From the NCBI GenBank assembly GCA_916700875.1, contig CAKAKS010000039.1, positions 19,834,367 through 19,898,366 on the forward strand: a stretch of 64,000 bases of DNA. The letters are read 5' to 3'. The translations under genes and the position numbers were made by a program. Position 1 is the stretch's first letter; every line of letters starts with the position of its first letter. The notes under the pieces are model-generated. The model ran no database searches. It had not been told where the DNA came from and saw only the letters and a list, made by a program, of their open reading frames with translations. The stretch comes from Sebastes aleutianus. Taxonomy: Eukaryota > Chordata > Actinopteri > Perciformes > Sebastidae. Below, piece after piece: positions 55,151 to 64,000 of the stretch.

Positions 55151-58100
55151 ATGGGTGAGTTAACGTGTAAGAAGTCCTGTTAGTGCTGATGATCACACAG
55201 TGGAGTCTGTTGAACGTTAGGAGACAACATGATGCTAAAGTTGAGCTCTGATCCTGTTTGTGTTGTTCCAGACTGTAACGTTGATGGTGCTGATGATGAT
55301 GAGGTAGAGACTGAGAGATCTTCATCTCCAGCTGGACCACAGTCTCCTGTGATGGACAGGAACCCATCACCTCCTCCAGACACAGCCGATGGACACGAGG
55401 ACGGAGATGTGGACGCTATCGGAGACACAGTTTACAGCAAACACTGGCTCTTCAGCACCCTGACTCGGCTCATCCAGGTGGGTTGGCTGTTATAGTGCTG
55501 ATGTCAACATTAGAGGCGTGACATCAGAGAATGAAATTAGCAGTGTTAATACAATAAAAACATCTCTGTTATATATCAATAGATTCAGCATATGTTTATG
55601 ATGACTTTGTCAGAAATAGTTGAATGTCATGCATGTTTTTTTTGTCATATCGACTGATGATTATCATCAGAGTGATTTTGCACAGATTGTAGTTTTCAAT
55701 GCAGTACAACACAACTGGTTTTAACACACTTGATGGTATTTTTTTGTAGTGATTGATGTTAAACTTAATGTTGTGGGTTTATGCATGCTGTGTTGCAAAA
55801 CAGTGGCATCCAAATCAATGTGTATTGCAGTTATCCTTATATTAAGAAATATTATTTTTAAAAAGCAATTCCTAAATTAAAAATAGTCAGGGATTAAGGT
55901 TACATGATCCATATTTCAACTGTCTGTTACCACTGACTCAGTGTTTACTAGGGATGGAAGAAAATATCAAGTATTGCAATATTATATTTTGTGATACTGT
56001 ATCGATTCTCAAAAACACTGTATTGATTTCTAATTAATAGTTTGCATGCAAAGATTAACTCAGTAAATACTTCATTATATTTGCATAGATATGGGTCCTC
56101 TGTGATAAATGCAAATCCTACTCATCTGATTGCATAAATAAGTAAACTTATTTTTTACTCAGATTTTATGCAATTTTTCTTTTCTTTTTTCTTAAAAACA
56201 ATCCCTTTAAGACACCAAGACCTTGAGGAACACCATAGAAAAAAGCCCATAGAACCCATTTTCATTCACAAAAATCTTGAGGTCAAGGGTCCCCTTTGAA
56301 AATGGCCATGATAGTTTTTCCTCGCCAAAATTTAGACCAACTTTGGAGCGTTATTTAGCCTCCTTCCCGACATGCTAGCATGACATGGATGGATTCCTTA
56401 GTATCTTCACTCTAGCTCTAAAACTGAACCTGCTACAACCTCTGAAAGACAGTAAAGTCGATCGGGATCGGTCTCAGCGGGTTAAGTCAGTCGGAATGAA
56501 AAGGTTTATATTCAGTTGATGGGAGCATCTTAACTGTATTACACATCTCTGCTGCTCAGTGTCCAATATACCTAACATTTCTTAATGTTTATAAAATGGT
56601 CATGTCTTGCAGATGGTCACAGAGCATTCGGAGGTGGACTCTGAAGGTCAGATGCAGCTCCCTGATGATGATGAGGAAGACCTGTGTAGAGTCTGGGATA
56701 TGGCAATGGATAAGGTAGAGTTCTTTATTCGTGTCCCATCGGCTTTACATTCTTTGACCGGCCAGGGTTTTATTTGCCACCCTGTTCTGATGTCTTTTCC
56801 CTCTTAAAGGTTGCAGCGGGTATAGGTGGGGCTAATTTGAATTACTTTATATACTGCTGGGTGGCTCTATCTATAATAATACATCATAAATTATTAGTTG
56901 AATTTATTTTGTATTAATAATCTGAATTTGCAAAGTAACTAACTTGGCCCAGATAAATTAAAGCACATTACTGTCTGCCAAAATAGAGTGGTGTATAAGT
57001 ATAAAGTAGCATAAAATGGGAAAACTCAATGTTATGTGGTATTTATAACAGTAACTAGAACCCAAAGAAAAAAGAAATGGATTAAAATGTGTTATTTTGG
57101 ATTGGAGCTGCGTAGTAAATAGGATAATTAAAAAACAAAACAAAAAAACAACACAGTTAAATAATAAAAAACAAAATTTGAATTATGTGGATACTTTTCT
57201 ATTTTGTAATTTAGTTAGTGGCTATTACAAAATTGACATCAGGCAAATGGAAATTAAACATCATCTAAGCAACAGAAGTTGTATTACATTTTGTATGAAA
57301 TCACAATATTTAACCACAAATTATTAAATAAGCTGTCGGTGTCTTTGTGTCTCCCATTCATGTAGCATTACCAATGATTTAAACCTAACAGTTGGCAGTT
57401 TATTAGGTCTACATAGCTAAAACTAATGTAGTCTAATAACCAGTCCTGCAATAAATCCTCCTTCATGAAAAGCTATGTTCGGTTTTTGTTGAAACTTTAT
57501 TAGAGAGGTGTTGATTACCAGCTGCTGTGGTTTGTGGTGCTTTTAAACTACATGACATTATATTGTCAGGTGTTTCTGTCGTTTTTATCCTCCCCCATTG
57601 ATATAAATTGGGTGGACAAAATAATAGAAATACCTCTCAGTATAACGCAATGCAATTCAACAGCACCGCAAACTACATCCTCTAAAATGACCATAAAGTT
57701 GAATCAACACTTCTCTAAAAGCGTTTCATTGATGATCACTAGTGACTGTTTATTTCCCAACTATGTGCAGGATGTGGCTGGTTTTCTGCAGGAATTCAAA
57801 GCTACAGATATCCTTCTTGGGGTGATAGCCAAATCTCATTGTCCACGTCTCACAGTGAGTGAAATCCTTTCCCGTTCATACGTTCTGCTACAAAATGTAA
57901 TCCTATGTCGTGTATTTAATTATTGATGCTATGTTTCTGGGCTGTGAGGAATCCCATGACGAGTTTGTTCTTCTGCTTCTCTAGGAAATTTGTGTGGGAA
58001 TCCTCGGGAACATCGCTTGTTTTCCTGACACTTGTTTGACTCTTAGCCAAAATGAACCCTTAGGGTGAGTAAAAGCCATCATCTGTAATTTTGTTATAGA

Positions 58101-61100
58101 TTTTGTACACTATTATGATCCACTCTAATTAATGCAACTCCCTGTGTGTCCACAGTGCTGTGCTGTTGCTTCTGCTAGGAGATACAGATCCTCCGACCCT
58201 CCTAGAAACAAGCAGGTGAGATTTGCATTTTCTGCAGATTGTGAGACAGAAAGACTGAGAGAAGTGTTCATCTTTTCTGATGGTGTTTGCAGATTGCTGC
58301 TGACCTGCGTCTCTCAGAAAGATGTCTGCTCCATGTGGCTTCAGCGAATACGTCAGCAGACGTCTGTGCGCTCCAACCTCTTTTTCATCATGTGCAGTTC
58401 TACCAACAGTACCATGCTTTTACTCACTTTTTTTTAATAAGCCGATGACGTGTTACTTGTGTAGAATAAAGTAAATATGTGTTGTAAGATTACATACATA
58501 AAGTCAAAGTCGCTGTAAGCTGTTTATCTTAAAGGTTCCCTGTGGAGTTTCTGACCTCTAGTAGCGCTGGCTGTAAACAATGCTGGATTTATAATACTAA
58601 TACTATCAAATCGGCTTTGAAAATTATTTTTTGACGACATTAAAACACATTAACGTAACTTTTGTTTACCAAAAAAGTCCACAGGGCACTTTTTACTATT
58701 TGTAACCTTTTGTCTGCTTTCTAAAATGGTTATTATAGGTAATACCCTGTGTGTTTTACAGCTGACCTGCTTGAGAAGGTTGGAGAGCTGGTTGACAAGC
58801 TGTTTGACCTTGACGAAGAGCTGATGAAGAGTTGGATCACAGCTCAGCCAAGTGAAGAGGAGGATGATGGCGAAAGCCGTCTGGGTGTGGCCTCATGTCT
58901 TCTCGAGGCAGCAAGGCAGCTTCGGTGAGAATCTGAAATTCTGGAGAATGATGTAGATGATCAGTTTCCACAGATTAGAGATTATAAACTTCAGGTCTAA
59001 ATTACTGTCAAAATTTAAATTAACTGTTAGTTTGTGATGAAATGCTTTCCGTCGCTCTTTTTCATATTTGTATTATATCTATGTATGCACTGAAATCCAG
59101 GATAACAGAGAAGGCTTGACCTAGTCACTGCATCCTGGCTTTATACGTTTCACGTTGGCCAACTCAGGTTGAGGACGGACTAGGTTAACGCAGGTGTGAG
59201 TGATTCGGATAGATGTGTGTTCGAGGCCTTCATCAACAGACCACGAGTTTGATCACAGATTTACTTATGCTGAAATGGAGTAAAGTGCTCCTCATACTTT
59301 AAACCCTGTGAGCAACAGCTACTAATGGACGTTTACAAGGATGCTAAGCATATATGCAAAAGAGAAGGAGAAAAGACATGGCAGACAATAGCGGACTGAC
59401 TGAAGTAGCCTAAAAAATATACATTTACTAACCACTGCTCTTAACTGAAACCATCATAATTATACCATTAATAGTGAGTTACTTGCCATTTGCACAAATG
59501 ACCTGTGGTGGTATTTTAATACAGGCTAGTAAAAATAAGGCAAAATACAAACACAAGAACACAGAATAACTATAAAAAACCACATTGGTTTCCGATCGGA
59601 GCGACTGACTGAACAGATAAGGCACCATGTTAGCCTGGTCTGGAGCAGGCTAGCTGCACAGAATAAATCTCCATGGTAATTTATGTGCCACTGCTTTCAT
59701 GAAACCGAGTCATGGCTAAATAAAGCCAGGATAACGGGGAAACAGCCCCCTGGTACATTTGTGGATATTATTGACGGCGTCTATAAAACCATCTATTATT
59801 TATTGTTGGTCTGATACAGCAGAGTTCAAACTAAATACATGGTACTTATGATGTTGATGATTTACTTGACGCTCAGTATTCAACAGTATTAATTTACTTT
59901 CACAGATCAGAGTGTCCGAATGGCTTAGAGGTTTACCTTCACACCCTCCAGCTCCTCACCACCATAGATGAGGGCATTCAGACTTTTGGTAAGAGCAATC
60001 AGCACAGTTTATATTGGAGTTCAGCTGTTGGCACGTCATTACAGAAGTTAAAGGTGTTTACCATAGTGGTTAACTTGAGACGTTGTTTAATTGTGTCTTC
60101 TAGCTGCCCCTGATGGACCCGGCATAGGAGTGTGGGACTTTGTCTGTGACGTTGTGTGTGAGGACCTCTGCCAGCCAACTGATCTTCCAGTCGTCCTGCA
60201 AGAACAGAAGAGCATTTTGGTTCAGGCGTTTGCTGTGCTTCATGCTCTTTATAGATGCCAGGATCAGTGGCACAGCAGAAGTGACGCAAGTAAGTTTTGT
60301 AAACAGAATAAAATCAGTCCTGAGATGTTAGATGCCCTTTTTTAGTGCATGTAGTACACTGAATGTTGATTTAGTGTTAGCTGTAGGAGATCTGGTATTA
60401 AAAATAGATGTTATTTTATGGTGTATTAAGTAAATCTATGAAGTCCCACAGGATAACGACTGGGGTCAATCAAGGTTTTTTTTTAATGGTTGCATTAGGC
60501 TCCGATCACACAGAGCGTCTTTTGCAGTTTGCTGCGTCTTTTTTTTTTTTTTTAATTGTTGCTAGGCAACCCCCGAATGAGCTTAACACAAACCACGAAC
60601 TGTATGCCACCTAATAGTTAATAGTACACTTTACCTTAATGAAAACAACTTACCGAAATCTCAAGTACCGCTCTAATTTACCTCCTGCTGTTTTCTGTTC
60701 AGATCATGGTAACTACGGTTGGTAAAGTCATAAAGCTTCAGGTATTCAGCAAAAGTCACCACTATGAGAAAAAAAAACGCTAATGACTTTGGGCGCTTTT
60801 CCGCTCTTAGTTGAATTTTTTTTCAACTCAAGGTGCTCCTGTAAAAATGCGGGTCGCTCAGCAACGCTCAAACAGTTAGCAAAAACGCTTCACTCTCATT
60901 GAAAACCATTACAGAAAGCTGCCACAGGCTGCTAAACTCTGCTCACTCTGATCTGGGCCTTATGTAGGAAAAAAATAAATACAAATTATAATGACAACTT
61001 GGTAATGAGGGTATCCCCCATTTTAATACCTTTGTCTTTTGACTCCAGGTATTCCCCTTATTGGAACCATTTTGCGGGTGCTTCAGTTCCACGCCGAGGG

Positions 61101-62406
61101 CAAAGATAACGGTACGAGCAAAGAAGACACAGAAGATGAACAGCTGCAGACTCTAGCAGAGATCACAGCTGAGTTTCTAGCTGACATCTGCATTCAGATT
61201 CCCAAGGTAATAATACCAAAGAAATACTGTGATAGCTGTTGGATCAGATTGTATAACTGCAATTATTAAATGCAAAAAAAAAAATGAACCAGATCTTTCT
61301 TTTCTCTTTGAAAGGCGAATGATGTGTCTGTTTATTCTGTTCTTCGTAGGACACCGTGGCAGATTTGGTGAAGGAAGGTTACCTTACAGAGAAGACTGCT
61401 CTCACAGCTGCCGGCAGTTTAGTTCAAAACTTTAAGACTTCAGTAAGTGTTTTCTCCAAAATGGTTTAAGTATAATCAGATATGTATTGCATACAATCAT
61501 CCTGTCTGATTTTTACAGTTCCCACAAAACAGTTTAAACTTCTCATGTAGTATCAAATTATACATTGTCATTTAATGTTATTACTAGAGCTGCAACGATC
61601 ACTTGACTAATGATTAGTCGATCTAAAGAAAAATAATTGCCAAATTAACGATTAATTGATTAATCGTTAATTTGTCATGCAACAATGACAGAAAAGGCTG
61701 TTTTCAGCCTCTCAAATATAAAGACTTCCTGCTTTTCTCTGTTTTATATCATATTTAACTGAATATCTTTGAGTTTTTGACTGACAAAACAAGACATTTA
61801 AAGATATCACCTTGGAGTCTGAGAAACTGGGATGGACATTTCTCACTATTTTCTGACATTTTATAGACCAAACGATTAATCTAGAAAACAATCGGAAGAT
61901 TAATTGATAATAGAAATAATAGTTGGTTTCAGCCTTATTTATTACTGTTAAAATTATTAGTTGAAAAAATTCAATTGACAGGAAATGGTTTGTCTACAAT
62001 TAATTAAAGTCCTTTTTATTATGAACATATATCAGATGATTTGTTACAGCTTCTTAAATTTTGCAGCTTTTCTGAGTTTTATATATTTAAAATATCGTGC
62101 AAGTTTTTTCGAAATGTTATAGACTCAATGACAAAGGATTTATTTGTTCAAGTTAATTACACCGTGAATTTTAATAGCCTAATCCTGTACAAACCGCTGG
62201 GTTAAGGGTTCATTTGAGAGCTTGTGTGTCAGGTTAAGACGAGGTGTGATGGACTGCTGCTCTACACCACCAGCTCCAGTGGAAAATAAACACCATGTTT
62301 CCACCCCGCCTTTCTTCCTCTTGTGCAGTTTCAGCACCTGCAGTCCGTGCTGTCAGAGGCTGATCCCCAGATGGCAGACATGGTGAGAAAACGGTTTCCT
62401 GTCTGA
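55151..62406 (+). CDS. saal1: SAAL1 (serum amyloid A-like 1)
   Basis: Thirteen coding exons: 55,151-55,154, 55,272-55,477, 56,613-56,714, 57,771-57,854, 57,985-58,064, 58,156-58,215, 58,293-58,408, 58,762-58,924, 59,906-59,988, 60,104-60,289, 61,049-61,206, 61,350-61,442 and 62,329-62,406. All phases close, giving 470 residues; human SAAL1 is 474 as I recall. Diagnostic segments are [43 protein letters not shown] and [17 protein letters not shown]. It is an intracellular helical-repeat-like protein linked in mammals to proliferation; its biochemical role is not well defined. The exon 1 start codes only M plus one base. Human SAAL1 begins at the sequence matching the internal ATG (55,352-55,354), so that may be the real start. 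Confidence 0.96.
55940..56440 (+). repeat. Interspersed repeat in saal1 intron 2
   Basis: Same family as 12,575-13,590 in opposite orientation: 'caagaccttgaggaacacca' and 'cgccaaaatttagaccaact' match it. It begins with a 'gtattgcaatattatat' stretch. Confidence 0.65.
56830..57760. other. saal1 intron 3, nothing recognised
   Basis: AT-rich. Open frames here (for example 57,534-57,926) overlap the real exon 4 in another frame and have no support. Confidence 0.5.
59095..59760. repeat. Possible MITE in saal1 intron 8
   Basis: A 'atcctggctttatacgt' block near 59,128 and a 'aataaagccaggataac' block near 59,718 are inverted to one another, so this may be one element. Termini were not resolved. Confidence 0.45.
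60495..60965. repeat. Probable DNA-element remnant in saal1 intron 10
   Basis: Begins around 'aggctccgatcacacagagc' and ends around 'ctctgatctgggcctta', weakly inverted. The interior has 'gctaggcaac' and 'cgctcagcaacgctc' words. Class is uncertain. Confidence 0.45.
61583..61940. repeat. hAT-like repeat in saal1 intron 12
   Basis: Opens 'agagctgcaacgatcac' with 'attagtcgatc', and 'attaatcgttaat' words recur. It closes with 'attaattgataatagaa'. From memory this is a very common fish non-autonomous element. Confidence 0.6.
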
Positions 62407-62685
62407 GACGCCCAGCAGATCAGTGTTCAGCACTCATCCAGACTCTCACCATGGCTTTTTATAGCCACCTCCGTTTCCCCTCCAAAGATCCTGCTTCAAG
62501 TCCGACTATTTGGATTTCCATCGGAAAGACTAAACGAGGATGTCACACCATCACGAGAGGAGGACAGTGTGAAAAATACTCTTTTTCATATTTGAAGCAA
62601 CACTTTGTGAAATTCAATTGTGTTTAAAGTTTTTTTTTATTGTTCTGTGAATTCTATTTTTGTATTAAATAATTGACAGTCTTTC

Positions 62686-62691
62686 AATAAA
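62686..62691 (+). terminator. saal1 polyadenylation signal AATAAA
   Basis: AATAAA 280 bp after the stop codon, in a T-rich 3'UTR. Confidence 0.75.
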
Positions 62692-63019
62692 AATATTGTT
62701 CTTTCTCGTTTGTGCTTAGAAGCTTTTACTTAAGTCCCTGACTGACAAAAAGCTTTTTGGCATTTAAGTTTTTATTTTTTTTAAAGAAAGGGTTGGTACA
62801 AAGCAGACAGAAACCTTTCCTATAATTTCAGGATAATTAAGTAACGTTAAACAAATCAAAATAAGTAGCACATACGGAAGAGAGAGATTCAGTCCACAAT
62901 AAAAAAAAATAATAATTATGTCACAGGAAATTTTTGGTTTTGCTTGAAATCGAAACAAACAAAACTCCATTGATCTTTACTTCGGCCCAAAACAGGTTTC
63001 AGCAGAAAGTCCCATCTTC

Positions 63020-63125
63020 TAAACTACCTTTTAAAGCTTCAGTAGGCAGAAAGTTTTTGGCATCATTGGGCAAAAATTCCATAATAACCTTTCAGCATAT
63101 TGTAATTCAAGTGTTCTGAGAGAAA
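63020..63125 (+). repeat. Fragment of the CTGCAGT-terminus family
   Basis: Matches the left end of 40,758-41,447 ('cagtaggcagaaagttttt', 'cataataacctttcagcata') and then stops. Confidence 0.7.
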
Positions 63126-63384
63126 AAAGACTCCGATACTATTTCTACCATTGCATCGACCCAGTCTTTCAAATCTGGAGCTTTAACTGTTTTCCAGTGA
63201 CTCAAAATATTCTGGAGGCTGTAATCATACCTCACTGAAAAAGCACATTTTGATGTATTTTGTACTTGAGATCTGTCCTGTAATTAAGGAAACAGAAGTC
63301 AGAGGGATTGTTGACTCAAACCAACGACCCAGGACTTCCATAAATTTGAGCTAGAATGGTCTCACTAATGCACATTCCCATTTG

Positions 63385-63655
63385 CGATGTAGTCTGGCTG
63401 TCCTCGACCAAAGAAATTCTTAGTCGACAAACACTCAAACACGACTTTTTCGACTAATTTGTGAAACTGAGTTTCTCCACAAAGAATCACACAAAAGCAC
63501 CACTTTAAATCTTGTGTTTACCAGAGATGTGCTCAAAAGTTTATTGGAAATAAGTCATTCAGCATGAAAAAAGCATACAAAACGACTAATTGACTAAAGA
63601 AATCTTAGTGGAGTAAGACCAAAATGACGATTAGTCGACTAAAAGGGGGCAGCCT
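63385..63655. mobile_element. hAT-like MITE with TAGTCGAC words
   Basis: Contains 'tagtcgacaaacact' on the left and 'gattagtcgactaaa' on the right in inverted sense, plus 'gactaattgactaaag'. It ends near 'gggggcagcct', which pairs with 'ggctgtcctc' at the left. Confidence 0.6.
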
Positions 63656-63690
63656 TAGTAGTCTTACTGGAGTCTGATAATATGTAAGAG

Positions 63691-63814
63691 ATAATGTACA
63701 GAGAGCGGGTCATTGTTGTGAAATAAACCCCTTCAGGGCGATGCTGCACCCTGACGTGAAGCATCTCCAGGTTGGGGTTTATTTCACAACAATGACCCGC
63801 TCTCTGTACATTAT
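63691..63814. repeat. Perfect hairpin with 41-bp arms
   Basis: 63,691-63,731 and 63,774-63,814 are exact reverse complements over 41 bp with a 42-bp loop. It is probably part of a palindromic repeat family. Confidence 0.9.
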
Positions 63815-64000
63815 CATGCTTATTACACGGCTTCTTACTGAAGAAATCAATAATTTGACACAAAAATGGTTGTCCGACATCAGAACTGTGTCCAAGGTAA
63901 CATCGGTTATACATAGCAAAGGTCTGCTATGAAGAAATAACAGACTGTAGATCGCCGTGACTGACCAATCAGAATTGAGTAGTCAACAAAGCCGCGTAAT

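Noticed and set aside
55149..55428. Minus-strand frames opposite saal1 exon 2
   Set aside because: Antisense shadow of a well-supported saal1 exon.

Overview
This window comes from a teleost fish nuclear genome, probably a percomorph. The evidence is many short exons with GT-AG introns, several fish-type non-autonomous DNA transposons with the same termini, one tRNA-derived SINE, and three recognisable vertebrate genes.

Layout. (1) Positions 1-12,041, minus strand: the 5' part of a gel-forming mucin of the MUC5AC/MUC5B type. It has 29 complete coding exons and a 30th that enters the Pro/Thr/Ser (PTS) region and runs off the left edge. (2) About 12,100-27,500: mostly dead transposons. Largest is a 6.1-kb element (17,915-23,994) carrying a broken SAMD3-like gene; there are also orphan exon-like pieces and a possible relic of a mucin 3'UTR. 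(3) Positions 27,808-50,449, minus strand: a complete muc2. I could join 44 coding exons with every splice phase agreeing, giving 3,505 residues. It includes a 4,563-bp exon coding a Thr-rich domain with two near-identical CysD modules. (4) About 50,500-55,150: intergenic repeats. (5) Positions 55,151-62,406, plus strand: complete saal1, 13 coding exons, 470 residues, divergent from muc2. (6) About 62,700-64,000: repeats.

The two mucins are tandem paralogues. Corresponding exons have identical lengths at most positions (for example 115, 91, 126, 70, 138, 165, 95, 127, 256, 139, 180, 240, 157 and 129 bp). Their order and orientation, MUC2 then MUC5, match human 11p15.5. Both products are secreted polymers: N-terminal VWD1-VWD2-VWD3 assemblies multimerise, the PTS region carries O-glycans, and in muc2 the C-terminal VWD4 (with a GDPH site), VWC and cystine-knot region dimerises. 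saal1 is unrelated in function.

Exon boundaries were placed by eye from splice signals, reading phase and family similarity. No alignment or database search was run. The least ordinary features are the 1,326-bp internal duplication in muc2, the open alternative frames of its PTS exon, the possible lost mucin between the two genes, and the transposon-borne SAMD3-like gene.
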